Shown: positions 19,045-29,157 of the stretch, piece by piece
Numbering within the stretch: the stretch's first letter is position 1
Layout: the number at the start of each line of letters is the position of its first letter
NCBI RefSeq assembly: GCF_013702265.1
Contig: NZ_CP059348.1
Coordinates: 3,472,001-3,536,000, forward strand
Length of the DNA stretch: 64,000 bases
From: Providencia rettgeri
GTDB taxonomy: Bacteria > Pseudomonadota > Gammaproteobacteria > Enterobacterales > Enterobacteriaceae
Reading direction: 5' to 3'
Program-made: the position numbers and the translations under genes
The notes under the pieces: generated by a model
What the model was told of the DNA's origin: nothing
The model's input: only the letters and a program-made list of their open reading frames with translations
The model's database searches: none

Positions 19045-19830
19045 TAAAATAACTCCAAAATAAACTTAGTCGTGCAGTGTACTCACCTCCCCCTTAACAC
19101 ACAATGGAATATTGTGGATATTATGCGCTATCTGAGTATCGATAGGGGATATGATTCAAGGTGAGAAAAGATGACGTGATTATCCCCTGCTTTATACGAT
19201 TAGGCAAAAAAGCTTTATTATGAACTTTTAACATTTGGTTAAAAAAAAACAAAAACATGATTTTTTCTTATCGCTTGTGATGCAAATGTTAAAACCAAAC
19301 TGCACCACTCACCTTATTGATACAATTTAAATCTGTTTTTTAGCATTAAAAATTAAGCGACTTTCTAAACAGTGAACTCTTTCGCAATTTTATCTTCGAT
19401 ATGATTCTAGAATTTCCGCGAGGAACACCAGATTATCCACTGTTAGAAAGAAAAACCTGACGATTTTAGTTGGTTTTAAATGCTAGGAATTCCGTTAAAT
19501 TTAATGATAATTATTTGAAATTCCTTTTTATTATTTTCGGTTTATCTACAATTTCTTCACACCCAAAAACAATTTACAAAAAGAAGACGCAGATCACACT
19601 TTAGGGGTAATATCACCCAAAACACCTTTCTATATCAAATTTATCCCCGCCACTATTCGTTATAATTCCCAACATAATAAGTCGTTATTAGCTATTATAT
19701 ATTTACGATTAAAAAAAGATTCTTTGCAGATTTGCCTAAAGGCAAACCGAAACTGAAATAGCTAAGCACTAAAAGTATTTAAAAGAATTTATTAATTTAA
19801 CACTTTACACTTGAACAATGGAGAAGCGCA
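19045..19830. promoter_or_regulatory. Long epmA/frdA intergenic region
   Basis: 786 bp without a plausible gene, much longer than the equivalent region I remember in E. coli. It is AT-rich. It holds a perfect 12-bp inverted repeat TTTTAACATTTG/CAAATGTTAAAA (19226-19237 and 19283-19294) flanking 45 nt with A8-9 and T6 tracts. There is an FNR-like half site TTGATACAATTTAA (19317-19330), a weak Fur-box-like TGATAATTATTTGAA (19505-19519) and a hairpin TTTGCC-TAAA-GGCAAA (19731-19746) in the probable frdA leader. The frd promoter must lie here; a small RNA is possible but not shown. Confidence 0.6.
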
Positions 19831-21627
19831 GTGCAAACCTTCAATGCCGATTTAGCGATTATCGGGGCCGGGGGCGCAGGCTTACGTGCAGCAATTGCTG
19901 CTGCTGAAGCAAATCCCAATATCAAGATTGCTCTGGTCTCAAAAGTTTACCCAATGCGTAGCCACACCGTGGCCGCAGAGGGGGGATCAGCAGCAGTTAC
20001 TCAAGCCCATGATTCCTATGACTATCATTTTAATGATACCGTTTCTGGTGGTGACTGGCTGTGTGAGCAAGATGTCGTCGATTATTTCGTCGAACACTGC
20101 CCAACAGAAATGACCCAGCTGGAACAATGGGGATGCCCTTGGAGCCGTAAACCAGATGGTTCAGTTAACGTTCGCCGTTTCGGTGGGATGAAAATTGAAC
20201 GTACTTGGTTCGCAGCCGATAAGACTGGCTTCCACATGCTGCATACCCTGTTCCAAACTTCATTAAAATATCCTCAAATCCAACGTTTCGACGAGCACTT
20301 TGTTCTCGACATCATTGTGGACGAAGGTCAGGCGCGTGGTCTGGTTGCTCTGAACATGATGGAAGGTACGAAAGTTCAAATTCGTGCCAATGCTATCGTT
20401 ATGGCTACGGGTGGTGCGGGTCGTGTTTACCGCTATAACACCAACGGCGGTATCGTAACCGGTGACGGTATGGGTATGGCGCTGCGTCATGGTGTGCCAT
20501 TACGTGATATGGAATTCGTTCAGTATCACCCTACTGGTCTGCCAGGTTCCGGTATCCTGATGACTGAAGGTTGTCGTGGTGAAGGCGGTATCTTAGTCAA
20601 CAAAGATGGCTATCGCTATCTGCAAGACTACGGTATGGGTCCTGAAACGCCACTGGGCAAACCAGAAAACAAATATATGGAACTGGGTCCTCGTGACAAA
20701 GTTTCACAAGCATTCTGGCACGAATGGCGTGCAGGTCGCACTATCAGTACTCACCGTGGTGATGTTGTGTATCTGGATCTACGTCACTTAGGTGCTGAAA
20801 AACTGCATGAACGTCTACCATTTATCTGTGAGCTGGCAAAAGCTTACGTGGGTGTTGACCCTGTAAACGAACCAATTCCTGTTCGTCCAACAGCTCACTA
20901 CACCATGGGTGGTATTGAAACTGACCAACGCACCGAAACTCGTATTAAAGGTCTGTTCGCGGTGGGTGAATGTTCATCTGTTGGCTTACACGGCGCAAAC
21001 CGTTTAGGTTCTAACTCACTGGCAGAATTAGTGGTATTTGGTCGCTTAGCGGGTGAAGAAGCGGCGCGTCATGCTGCTGAAGCTACCCCTGCAAATGCAA
21101 GCGCTATCGAAGCACGTACTCGTGACATCGAAAATGACCTGCAAAAACTTCTGAACCAAAAAGGTAAAGAAAGCTGGTCGAAAATCCGTGATGAAATGGG
21201 TATTTCGATGGAAGAAGGTTGCGGTATCTACCGTACACCTGAATTAATGCAGAAAACTGTTGATAAACTGGCAGAGCTGAAAGAGCGCTTCAAGCATGTT
21301 GAAATCACTGACCATAGCAGCGTCTTCAACACTGACTTACTGTACACCATCGAATTAGGCTTTGGCTTAGACGTGGCGGAATGTATGGCTCACTCTGCGA
21401 TTAACCGTAAAGAGTCTCGCGGTGCGCACCAACGTCTTGACGAAGGTTGCACTGAGCGTGATGACGTCAACTTCCTGAAACATACTCTGGCGTTCTATAA
21501 CCCAGAAGGTGCACCACGCCTTGAGTACTCTGATGTGAAAATCACTAAATCACAACCAGCGAAACGTGTGTATGGTGCTGAAGGGGCAGCTCAAGATAAG
21601 GCGAATAAGGAGCAAGCTAATGGATGA
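19831..21627 (+). CDS. frdA: Fumarate reductase flavoprotein subunit
   Basis: The 598-residue catalytic subunit of quinol:fumarate reductase, which reduces fumarate to succinate as terminal step of anaerobic respiration. It has the FAD-binding [13 protein letters not shown] (12-24) and the covalent flavin site [10 protein letters not shown] with His45, as in E. coli. The substrate-site HPTGLPGSG segment and the C-terminal [10 protein letters not shown]-type region are also present. It starts with GTG (GGAGAAGCGCA upstream), and the protein begins [10 protein letters not shown], so this start is secure. It overlaps frdB by 8 bp. Confidence 0.97.
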   Translation: MQTFNADLAIIGAGGAGLRAAIAAAEANPNIKIALVSKVYPMRSHTVAAEGGSAAVTQAHDSYDYHFNDTVSGGDWLCEQDVVDYFVEHCPTEMTQLEQWGCPWSRKPDGSVNVRRFGGMKIERTWFAADKTGFHMLHTLFQTSLKYPQIQRFDEHFVLDIIVDEGQARGLVALNMMEGTKVQIRANAIVMATGGAGRVYRYNTNGGIVTGDGMGMALRHGVPLRDMEFVQYHPTGLPGSGILMTEGCRGEGGILVNKDGYRYLQDYGMGPETPLGKPENKYMELGPRDKVSQAFWHEWRAGRTISTHRGDVVYLDLRHLGAEKLHERLPFICELAKAYVGVDPVNEPIPVRPTAHYTMGGIETDQRTETRIKGLFAVGECSSVGLHGANRLGSNSLAELVVFGRLAGEEAARHAAEATPANASAIEARTRDIENDLQKLLNQKGKESWSKIRDEMGISMEEGCGIYRTPELMQKTVDKLAELKERFKHVEITDHSSVFNTDLLYTIELGFGLDVAECMAHSAINRKESRGAHQRLDEGCTERDDVNFLKHTLAFYNPEGAPRLEYSDVKITKSQPAKRVYGAEGAAQDKANKEQANG

Positions 21628-22354
21628 TATGAAACACTTAAAAATGGAGATCATGCGTTTCAACCCAGAAACGGATAATGAACCCCATTTAGTGACTTAT
21701 GATGTCCCTTATGACGAGCAAACCTCTTTGTTAGATGCTTTGGGCTACATCAAAGATAACCTCGCGCCAGACCTGTCTTACCGTTGGTCTTGCCGTATGG
21801 CTATCTGCGGCTCTTGCGGCATGATGGTGGACAATGTTCCTAAACTGGCTTGTAAAACATTCCTGCGTGACTATCCGCAAGGAATTAAAATTGAGCCACT
21901 GGGTAACTTCCCTATCGAGCGTGACCTTGTTGTTGATATGACAAGCTTTATCGAGCGTTTAGAAGCTATCAAACCTTACATTATTGGTAATGATCGCAAA
22001 CCTTCTGACGGCCCGAACAAGCAAACTCCAGCTCAGATGGAGAAATATCATCAGTTCTCTGGCTGTATTAACTGCGGTCTGTGCTATGCAGCGTGTCCAC
22101 AGTTTGGTCTGAACCCTGAGTTCTTAGGCCCTGCGGCAATCACCTTAGCAGAGCGCTACAACCTCGATAACCGTGACCACGGCGCGAAAGAGCGTATGCC
22201 ATTATTAAATGGTGACAACGGTGTATGGAGCTGTACGTTTGTAGGTTACTGCTCTGAAGTCTGTCCTAAGCATGTCGACCCGGCGGCGGCTATCCAACAA
22301 GGTAAAGTTGCGAGTGCGCAAGACTTTGTTATCGCCATGCTGAAGCCACGATAA
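21620..22354 (+). CDS. frdB: Fumarate reductase iron-sulfur subunit
   Basis: A 244-residue electron-transfer subunit linking FrdA to the membrane quinol site. The N-terminal 2Fe-2S ligands are in [12 protein letters not shown]...KLAC (about 58-78). The C-terminal clusters use [12 protein letters not shown] and [17 protein letters not shown]. An in-frame upstream ATG (21566) would add residues inside frdA. The ATG at 21620 is chosen because it gives the expected N terminus ([11 protein letters not shown]) and has AAGGAGCAAGCTA upstream. It overlaps the frdA stop by 8 bp. Confidence 0.97.
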   Translation: MDDMKHLKMEIMRFNPETDNEPHLVTYDVPYDEQTSLLDALGYIKDNLAPDLSYRWSCRMAICGSCGMMVDNVPKLACKTFLRDYPQGIKIEPLGNFPIERDLVVDMTSFIERLEAIKPYIIGNDRKPSDGPNKQTPAQMEKYHQFSGCINCGLCYAACPQFGLNPEFLGPAAITLAERYNLDNRDHGAKERMPLLNGDNGVWSCTFVGYCSEVCPKHVDPAAAIQQGKVASAQDFVIAMLKPR

Positions 22355-22368
22355 GGAGAATTGAAGTC

Positions 22369-22764
22369 ATGACAACTAAACGTAAACCCTATGTCAGGGA
22401 AATGAAAGGCGACTGGTGGCAAAAGCTGGGTTTCTACCGCTTTTACATCATGCGTGAAAGTACTTCCGTGCTTCAGGTTTGGTTCAGTATTCTAGTCCTG
22501 TACGGAGTATTCGCTCTGAAAAATGGACCTGAATCATGGGCGGGCTTTGTTGGGTTCTTAAGTAACCCAATCATTCTGATCATTAACATTGTGACACTGG
22601 CTGCGACGCTGCTGCATACCACAACGTGGTTCAAACTGGCGCCAAAAGCTGTCGCTATCATTGTTAAAGATAAGAAACTGCCAGATGAGCCAATCGTGAA
22701 AGGCTTCTGGGCACTCACTATAGTCGTGACTGCGGCTATTTTAGCAATCGCATTACTATTTTAA
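22369..22764 (+). CDS. frdC: Fumarate reductase membrane subunit C
   Basis: 131 residues, the same length as in E. coli, with three hydrophobic helices that anchor FrdAB and form the menaquinol site with FrdD. The conserved glutamate in FYIMRES (Glu30, Glu29 in mature numbering) implicated in quinol oxidation is present. A strong AAGGAG site precedes it, 14 bp after frdB. Confidence 0.96.
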   Translation: MTTKRKPYVREMKGDWWQKLGFYRFYIMRESTSVLQVWFSILVLYGVFALKNGPESWAGFVGFLSNPIILIINIVTLAATLLHTTTWFKLAPKAVAIIVKDKKLPDEPIVKGFWALTIVVTAAILAIALLF

Positions 22765-22779
22765 TCGAAGGAGAATCTG

Positions 22780-23133
22780 ATGAATCTAACGCCTAAACGT
22801 TCCGATGAGCCGATTTTCTGGGGATTATTTGGTGCAGGTGGTATGTGGAGCGCCGTTATTGGCCCTGCAATCATTCTCTTACTGGGTATTTTAATCCCAT
22901 TAGGTGTCGCACCAGAAATGCTGAGCTATGAGCGCATCATGGCATTTAGCCAAAGCTTTATTGGACGCATTTTCTTATTACTGATGATTATTCTGCCAGT
23001 ATGGTGTGGTATGCACCGTATTCACCACACCCTGCACGATTTTAAAGTGCATGTTCCAGCAACAAAATGGGTGTTCTACGGCAGCTCAGCAATCATTAGC
23101 GTTATCGCAATCATCGGTGTATTCACACTGTAA
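22780..23133 (+). CDS. frdD: Fumarate reductase membrane subunit D
   Basis: 117 residues with three transmembrane helices, the second membrane anchor of fumarate reductase. It has the family segment [15 protein letters not shown] between helices 2 and 3. It begins 15 bp after frdC with an AAGGAGAA site and is followed directly by the operon terminator. It is slightly shorter than E. coli FrdD (119). Confidence 0.96.
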   Translation: MNLTPKRSDEPIFWGLFGAGGMWSAVIGPAIILLLGILIPLGVAPEMLSYERIMAFSQSFIGRIFLLLMIILPVWCGMHRIHHTLHDFKVHVPATKWVFYGSSAIISVIAIIGVFTL

Positions 23134-23164
23134 TTGTTGATTAACTAAGTAAGTTGATACCAAG

Positions 23165-23201
23165 TACCCCATCAATGCACTGCATGATGGGGTATTTTTT
23201 T
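23165..23201 (+). terminator. Intrinsic terminator of frdABCD
   Basis: A perfect 10-bp stem TACCCCATCA (23165-23174) and TGATGGGGTA (23185-23194) followed by seven T. It abuts the convergent tetR gene end. Confidence 0.9.
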
Positions 23202-23204
23202 GCA

Positions 23205-23862
<658 letters not shown>

Positions 23863-23865
23863 CCA

Positions 23866-23884
23866 ACTCTATCATCGATAGAGA
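23866..23884. promoter_or_regulatory. tet operator 2
   Basis: ACTCTATCATCGATAGAGA, close to the classical tetO1 sequence. Its centre is 28 bp from the first operator, the usual paired arrangement between tetR and tetA. Confidence 0.9.
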
Positions 23885-23893
23885 AAATGCATT

Positions 23894-25105
23894 ATGAACA
23901 AAACCGCTGTTATTGCTTTAGTCATCACCGCCCTCGACGCTATGGGCATTGGGCTAATCATGCCTGTATTACCGACACTTTTACGGGAATATGTCACGCT
24001 GGAACAGCTCGCTAACCACTACGGTGTATTGCTGGCGCTGTATGCCGTGATGCAGGTCTTTTTTGCGCCACTGTTAGGAAAATGGTCGGATAAATGGGGA
24101 CGCCGCCCAATTTTGCTGCTCTCTCTTGCCGGTGCTGCAATGGATTACACCTTACTCGCACTTTCTAGCACACTTTGGATGCTCTATTTGGGGCGCTTAA
24201 TTTCAGGGATCACCGGAGCAACGGGGGCAGTGGCCGCTTCGGTTATCGCCGATTCCACAAAACCGGAAGAGCGCACGGCGTGGTTTGGTCGCTTAGGCGG
24301 CGCGTTTGGTATTGGCTTAATTGCAGGCCCTGTGATTGGCGGATTTGCGGGGGATTATTCCGCACATTTGCCGTTTATTATTGCGGCGATATTGAACGCG
24401 TTTACTTTTCTCATGGTTTTCGTTCTGTTTAAAGAGCCACAAAAAACAGTACAGCCAGAAAATCATGTAGATGCTCCACAAAACAGCCTCTCATTTATGC
24501 AGGTTGCTAAGCCGATTTTTCTGTTACTTACGGTCTTCTTCACTGCGCAGTTGATTGGGCAGATCCCTGCAACGACGTGGGTATTGTTTACCGAAAGCCG
24601 CTTTCAGTGGAATAGTGTTGAAGTCGGTATGTCCCTTGCTGGGTTGGGCTTGATGCACGCCATTTTTCAAGCGTTTATTGCAGGAACTATCGCCAAACGG
24701 TTCAGTGAAAAAATCACCATCATTGTGGGTTTTATTGCGGATGGCTGCGCATTTATGGTGCTGGCATTTATCACCCAAGGATGGATGATTTACCCGACAT
24801 TGATTTTACTGGCCGGTGGCAGCATCGCCCTTCCAGCTTTGCAGGGGTTAATGTCTTCCCAAGTTAGCCAAGAAAATCAGGGTAAGCTGCAAGGAATGTT
24901 AGTCAGCTTAACCAATGCCACGGGGGTTATTGGTCCGCTGATGTTCAGCGTTATTTTCGGTCAAACACTCGGTATTTGGGATGGCTGGGTCTGGATGATT
25001 GGCACACTGCTTTATCTCGCCTTGATTTCCTGTTTTTTACTGTTTTATCGCCCTCACCACATATTGAAAGGACATTCTGGTATTTCGGACGTAAAATGTT
25101 ATTAA
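23894..25105 (+). CDS. tetA: Tetracycline efflux MFS transporter (TetA-type)
   Basis: A 403-residue, 12-helix drug:proton antiporter that exports tetracycline-Mg. It has motif A GKWSDKWGRRP in loop 2-3, the conserved N-terminal LDAMGIGLIMPVLPTLLRE and GRLISGITGATGAVAASVIAD segments, and the central QLIGQIPATTWVLFTESRF block. It is similar to TetA(B), perhaps 55-60% by eye, but not that class. It may be a species-intrinsic tet determinant, since Providencia is known for natural tetracycline resistance. Context and the two operators make the function secure; the class number is not assigned. Confidence 0.92.
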   Translation: MNKTAVIALVITALDAMGIGLIMPVLPTLLREYVTLEQLANHYGVLLALYAVMQVFFAPLLGKWSDKWGRRPILLLSLAGAAMDYTLLALSSTLWMLYLGRLISGITGATGAVAASVIADSTKPEERTAWFGRLGGAFGIGLIAGPVIGGFAGDYSAHLPFIIAAILNAFTFLMVFVLFKEPQKTVQPENHVDAPQNSLSFMQVAKPIFLLLTVFFTAQLIGQIPATTWVLFTESRFQWNSVEVGMSLAGLGLMHAIFQAFIAGTIAKRFSEKITIIVGFIADGCAFMVLAFITQGWMIYPTLILLAGGSIALPALQGLMSSQVSQENQGKLQGMLVSLTNATGVIGPLMFSVIFGQTLGIWDGWVWMIGTLLYLALISCFLLFYRPHHILKGHSGISDVKCY

Positions 25106-25141
25106 GTCTTCTATGAAAATAACGCGATAAGAGCCCTATTT

Positions 25142-25723
25142 ATGTTAACGCCTTTGAAAAAGCCAAGAACCAAGCCAGCAGAAGAACGTTTGAACGACCT
25201 GATGAATGCCGCGGAAAACCTCTTTCTTTCCAAAGGATTTATCGCCACAACGGTGAGTGAAATTGTGGCTGTGGCGGATGTGGCAAAAGGGACTTTCTAT
25301 CATTATTTTCAATCAAAAAACGAAATTATGGATGCCCTACGTACCCGCTATATGGATTGGTATTTAGGGCATATTGCAGATGCGCTTTCACAGCATCCAT
25401 CGGCGTCTTCACAATTAAAATTATGGTGCGAAAACAGCGTTAAATACTATGTTGAAAAGCAGACTCTACACGACATGCTCTTTCACGATGAATATCACGG
25501 ACACACTAACAGCCATGAACAGCGCGCCGTTGAGCAAATTAAGCAGATTTTAGCCCTTGGTGAACAGCAACAAGCTTGGCACGCTGCACCACCAGAGCTT
25601 ATCGCTACGATGATCTATCATGCAATGCATGCGGCGGTAGATAACCTCTCTACAACCCGTGAATATAATCAAAGCAATTTGGGTGAATTACTGTATGGGC
25701 GTTTTTTACGTCTCTTAGCGTAA
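25142..25723 (+). CDS. TetR-family transcriptional regulator
   Basis: 193 residues. The N-terminal TetR helix-turn-helix is clear (TVSEIVAVADVAKGTFYHYFQSKNEIMDAL, about 37-66), followed by a divergent ligand domain. It lies 36 bp after the tet efflux gene on the same strand, so it may be co-transcribed and tetracycline-induced. It is not itself a tetracycline repressor, because the H64/N82/H100 pattern is absent. Ligand unknown. Confidence 0.88.
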   Translation: MLTPLKKPRTKPAEERLNDLMNAAENLFLSKGFIATTVSEIVAVADVAKGTFYHYFQSKNEIMDALRTRYMDWYLGHIADALSQHPSASSQLKLWCENSVKYYVEKQTLHDMLFHDEYHGHTNSHEQRAVEQIKQILALGEQQQAWHAAPPELIATMIYHAMHAAVDNLSTTREYNQSNLGELLYGRFLRLLA

Positions 25724-25766
25724 TAAATTAAAGTCGCTTGACTCGCTCCCTCGATTCAATGGCGCT

Positions 25767-26216
25767 TTACGACTTAATTTTGATCACTTCAGTCTCATTT
25801 GGCGATAACGTTTTTCCATCATGTGAAAGCGGGTACATCGCCGGAATGGGGCTTTGAGTCTGTTTATCAATCAAAATAGAGTGTGGTTCTCCCTCTCGAA
25901 ATAGATTCACTTCCCCCCATTGCCTTAATGCAACCACGATAGGAAAAAGACTTTCCCCCGCCTCGGTCAACACATATTCTTGATAAGCAGTACCATCTGA
26001 CGCATCCTTTAATTCAAGAATATTTGCATCAAGTAATTTACGTAATCTGTCTGACAAAATATTACGCGCCACCCCTAAACTTCGTTGAAAATCACCAAAA
26101 CGTCGTACTCCATCAAAAGCATCACGCACAATTAACAACGACCAGCGATCCCCAATTAAATTTACGCTTCTAGCCACAGGGCACGGGGATCCTTCCATTA
26201 CTGTATTCGACGACAT
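25767..26216 (-). CDS. HxlR-family transcriptional regulator
   Basis: About 149 residues with the HxlR winged helix: CPVARSVNLIGDRWSLLIVRDAFDGVRRFGDFQRSLGVARNILSDRLRKL, with the N-terminal Cys typical of redox or aldehyde-sensing members. An open frame extends to 26297. The ATG at 26216 is preferred because the upstream residues are non-family and a GGGGGAG sequence precedes it. It is divergent from an MFS transporter, its probable target. Confidence 0.88.
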   Translation of the reverse strand: MSSNTVMEGSPCPVARSVNLIGDRWSLLIVRDAFDGVRRFGDFQRSLGVARNILSDRLRKLLDANILELKDASDGTAYQEYVLTEAGESLFPIVVALRQWGEVNLFREGEPHSILIDKQTQSPIPAMYPLSHDGKTLSPNETEVIKIKS

Positions 26217-26298
26217 GACTCCCCCTCTATTTAATACCAAAGAATTAACACCCAAAAAATCTAGTTGCATTTTAAAACCAACTAACCTAGCATTCAAC

Positions 26299-26317
26299 TG
26301 GTTTCAAATTAAAACCA
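26299..26317. promoter_or_regulatory. Inverted repeat between hxlR-type gene and MFS gene
   Basis: TGGTTT-N7-AAACCA (26299-26317), with a related AAAACC near 26274-26279 and CTAGTT (26261-26266)/AACTAG outer elements. It is a plausible operator of the HxlR-type regulator. The region between the two starts is only 132 bp. Confidence 0.5.
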
Positions 26318-26348
26318 ATCTTAAATTAAAACTAGATGAGTGTGCAAA

Positions 26349-27566
26349 ATGAAAAACTCCCTTTCATTACCCCATTCGGCTATTGAGCAAAATAGCCTTC
26401 AAAATTCATTACCGAAAGGGTTAGTTTATCTCTTCGCGGTTGCCAGTGGATTAAGTGTCGCCAATGTTTACTATGCGCAACCCTTGCTAGATTCGCTTTC
26501 TCGTGACTTTCATATTAGTGATGCCGCTATTGGTGGCGTTATCACCGCCACTCAAGTTGGCAGTATTCTCGCTCTGTTATTGTTAGTCCCTTTGGGCGAT
26601 AAAATGAAACGTCGCCACTTGATAGGATGGCAGCTCAGCGCGCTTGTTCTGTCTTTACTCATCGTTGCGATAGCAGAAACACCCGCAATGCTGCTCATAG
26701 GAATGCTGGCAGTGGGTATGCTTGGAACCGCCATGACACAAGGATTGATTTCCTATGCTGCGAGTTCAGCAGGAACGCATGAGCAAGGACACGTGATTGG
26801 TACTGCACAAAGTGGTGTATTTATTAGGCTTTTACTTGCAAGAGTCTTTTCTGGTGCAATAAGCGATTTGACTAGTTGGCGAGGAGTTTATCTCTCTTCT
26901 GCACTACTAATGCTCGCTATTGCCTACCCGCTTTGGCGATATCTGCCCCAGATCGATCCGCCAAAGAATTCCATGAATTACTCAACACTGCTGCGCTCAA
27001 TGGCAACGTTATTTAAACACCAAAAAGTCTTACAGGTTCGCGGCTTCTTAGCATTACTGATGTTTGCTGCATTTAATATTTTCTGGAGTGCATTGGTTAT
27101 TCCCTTAAGTGATGCGCCCCATTATTTTTCTCACACTCAGATTGGTGCTCTTGGCCTTGTCGGTGTAGTGGGTGCGTTGATTGCCTCAAGAGCTGGGCGT
27201 TTAGCGGATTACGGATACGGGCAAATAGCCAGTTTTATTGCACTGCTATTATTAACGCTATCTTGGTTACCCATTGCGTTTATGGATAGCTCATTATGGG
27301 CGTTGATCATTGGGATTATTTTGCTCGATGTGGGCGGGCAATCGCTACATGTGACAAACCAAAGCATGATTTATTGCTCAGAGCCTGAAGCACATAGCCG
27401 TCTAGTGGGGCTGTATATGATGTTTTATGCGGTCGGGAGTGGTTTTGGTGCGGTCAGTTCAACGTGGATTTATGCCCATGCGGGCTGGAATGGTGTTTGT
27501 CTATTAGGGGTCGGTGTGAGTGCTTTTGCGCTTATTTTCTGGTGGCTAACTCGTCATGTTAGATAA
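26349..27566 (+). CDS. MFS transporter, multidrug-type
   Basis: About 405 residues, 12 hydrophobic segments, with the family start ASGLSVANVYYAQPLLDSLSRDF and motif A-like PLGDKMKRRHLIG. A GTG nine bases upstream is possible, but the ATG gives the usual N terminus. The segment corresponding to helix 5 reads QSGVFIRLLLARVFSG where relatives usually have GVVIGILLAR. This puts an Arg in a membrane helix and could reduce activity. Substrate unknown; paired with a divergent HxlR regulator. Confidence 0.87.
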   Translation: MKNSLSLPHSAIEQNSLQNSLPKGLVYLFAVASGLSVANVYYAQPLLDSLSRDFHISDAAIGGVITATQVGSILALLLLVPLGDKMKRRHLIGWQLSALVLSLLIVAIAETPAMLLIGMLAVGMLGTAMTQGLISYAASSAGTHEQGHVIGTAQSGVFIRLLLARVFSGAISDLTSWRGVYLSSALLMLAIAYPLWRYLPQIDPPKNSMNYSTLLRSMATLFKHQKVLQVRGFLALLMFAAFNIFWSALVIPLSDAPHYFSHTQIGALGLVGVVGALIASRAGRLADYGYGQIASFIALLLLTLSWLPIAFMDSSLWALIIGIILLDVGGQSLHVTNQSMIYCSEPEAHSRLVGLYMMFYAVGSGFGAVSSTWIYAHAGWNGVCLLGVGVSAFALIFWWLTRHVR

Positions 27567-27580
27567 GTAATTTAAAATGA

Positions 27581-27606
27581 AACGGGTGAACATTCGCTCA
27601 CCCGTT
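27581..27606. terminator. Terminator between convergent MFS gene and gdx
   Basis: A 9-bp stem AACGGGTGA (27581-27589) and TCACCCGTT (27598-27606), lying between two convergent stop codons. The T run is weak on both strands. Confidence 0.6.
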
Positions 27607-27621
27607 CTTATTCTCAGTGGC

Positions 27622-27936
27622 TTAACTAGAAAGTTTTAATCCAATTAGCCCCATCACGATCAAGCCAAGGCTCAATAAGCGAAACATATTGGCGGATTCG
27701 CCAAGGAAAATAATCCCGAAAATCGCGGTACCAACTGCGCCAATTCCTGTCCAAATCGCATAAGCGGTTCCGGCAGGCAAGTCACGCATCGCATAAGCGA
27801 GTAAGCCCATGCTGGCGATAATGGCGGTGATAGTGATAACACTAGGAGTTAGGCGCGTAAATCCATGGGTGTATTTTAAACCCACCGCCCAAACAATTTC
27901 TAATAAACCTGCGAATAATAAGATGATCCAAGCCAT
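27622..27936 (-). CDS. gdx: Guanidinium exporter Gdx (SugE), SMR family
   Basis: A 104-residue, four-helix small multidrug resistance protein with the membrane glutamate in [18 protein letters not shown] (Glu13). It is almost identical in pattern to E. coli SugE/Gdx, which exports guanidinium in exchange for protons. The mRNA leader carries a guanidine-II riboswitch, which independently supports the guanidinium role. Its position between frd and efp is the same as in E. coli. Confidence 0.96.
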   Translation of the reverse strand: MAWIILLFAGLLEIVWAVGLKYTHGFTRLTPSVITITAIIASMGLLAYAMRDLPAGTAYAIWTGIGAVGTAIFGIIFLGESANMFRLLSLGLIVMGLIGLKLSS

Positions 27937-27961
27937 GGTGGATGTACTCCGTCAACTTCTC

Positions 27962-28008
27962 GGGGTCGTCCCCATTACTTAAACGTGATGATTTCAGGTC
28001 GTCCTGAA
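27962..28008 (-). promoter_or_regulatory. Guanidine-II (mini-ykkC) riboswitch
   Basis: On the minus strand two short hairpins carry the diagnostic ACGA loop: TTCAGG-ACGA-CCTGAA (28008-27993) and GGGG-ACGA-CCCC (27973-27962), spaced by 19 nt. The ribosome-site-like ACGGAGTAC lies just downstream, before gdx. This is the known architecture of the class that turns on sugE/gdx when guanidinium binds. Confidence 0.93.
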
Positions 28009-28204
28009 CACGCGAAATGAAACCGTATTATAAACGTTCAATTTCAGAGACTCAAGTCACTTAAAATAATAATTAACACTAAATTAACACCCATATTTAT
28101 CCTATTCATGCTGAATTTGAGTCCTTACATGCAATATCGTCGCACAAATCCCAAAGCACAGGTAAAGTAGAGATCCTCCGCCAATTCTGTACCGAGAAAA
28201 CACC

Positions 28205-29110
28205 ATGCGTATCAAAGATATATTACTTGCCCTGTGTGTCGTAATTATTTGGGGCGTCAACTTTGTGATCATCAAACTTGGCGTAACCGCCTTACCCCCA
28301 CTACTCCTCGGTGCCTTACGTTTTGTGTTTGTGGCCTTCCCTGCTATTTTCCTATTCAAGCGTCCCAAAATTCCGCTGAAATTGTTGCTGATTTACGGGC
28401 TAACCATTAGCTTTGGGCAATTTGCATTTCTATTCTGCGCCTTACGCGTAGGTATGCCAGCAGGTATTGCCTCGGTGATTTTACAGTCACAAGCTTTCTT
28501 CACTATCTTGCTCGGTGCCGTGATCCTTAAAGAATCCCTACAGCCAACCCACTTTCTTGGCATGTTTATCGCCATCGCGGGGCTGGGAATTTTAGCCAAT
28601 GGCGCAACCTCTGGCGGAATTGATGATATTCCTCTGTTAGGCTTGATCTTTATTTTGGTTGCGGGGCTCTCTTGGGCGTTTGGTAATATCACCAATCGCA
28701 TCATTATGCAGCATCAAGGCGAAGAAAAATGCAGCGCTCTTTCCTTGGTCAGTTGGAGCGCCCTAATTCCGATTATTCCTTTCATATTAAGTTCGTGGAT
28801 CTTCGAAGGTGAAGAGGCAATTGTTCAAGGCTTAGCGGGGTTTGATTGGTCTGTACTCGGCGTGATTTTGTATCTTGCCTACCTTTCCACTTTTGTCGGT
28901 TATGGGTTGTGGGGCGTGCTGCTCGGACATTATGAGGCTTGGCGCGTCGCACCGTTCTCTTTATTGGTGCCCGTTTTTGGGTTAAGCAGCAGCGCGTTAT
29001 TCCTTGGGGAGCATATTAACGGCATACAAATCGCTGGATTAATTTTGATTATGTTCGGGCTTATCACGACATTGTTTGGTAAAAAAATCATTCAGATGAT
29101 CCGAAAGTAA
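28205..29110 (+). CDS. eamA: EamA-type O-acetylserine/cysteine exporter
   Basis: A 301-residue drug/metabolite transporter with ten hydrophobic helices and two EamA repeats. Strong family matches to E. coli EamA (YdeD) are IIWGVNFVIIKLGV, GLTISFGQFAFLFCALRVGMPAGIASV, SWSALIPIIPF and YETWRVAPFSLLVPVFGL-like segments. That protein exports O-acetylserine and cysteine-pathway metabolites. The ribosome site is weak. It is monocistronic with its own terminator. Confidence 0.88.
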   Translation: MRIKDILLALCVVIIWGVNFVIIKLGVTALPPLLLGALRFVFVAFPAIFLFKRPKIPLKLLLIYGLTISFGQFAFLFCALRVGMPAGIASVILQSQAFFTILLGAVILKESLQPTHFLGMFIAIAGLGILANGATSGGIDDIPLLGLIFILVAGLSWAFGNITNRIIMQHQGEEKCSALSLVSWSALIPIIPFILSSWIFEGEEAIVQGLAGFDWSVLGVILYLAYLSTFVGYGLWGVLLGHYEAWRVAPFSLLVPVFGLSSSALFLGEHINGIQIAGLILIMFGLITTLFGKKIIQMIRK

Positions 29111-29124
29111 TCGCCAACATCTTC

Positions 29125-29157
29125 AAATACCGGAAATTTTCTTCCGGTATTTTTTTG
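29125..29157 (+). terminator. Intrinsic terminator of eamA
   Basis: A perfect 11-bp stem AAATACCGGAA (29125-29135) and TTCCGGTATTT (29142-29152), followed by more T. Confidence 0.88.

Noticed and set aside
19505-19519. Fur-box-like TGATAATTATTTGAA
   Set aside because: Only about 11 of 15 positions match the 7-1-7 pattern in very AT-rich DNA, and frd is not a typical Fur target.
26217-26297. N-terminal extension of the HxlR-type regulator
   Set aside because: The extension crosses the probable operator region and adds non-family residues; the ATG at 26216 has a purine-rich ribosome site.
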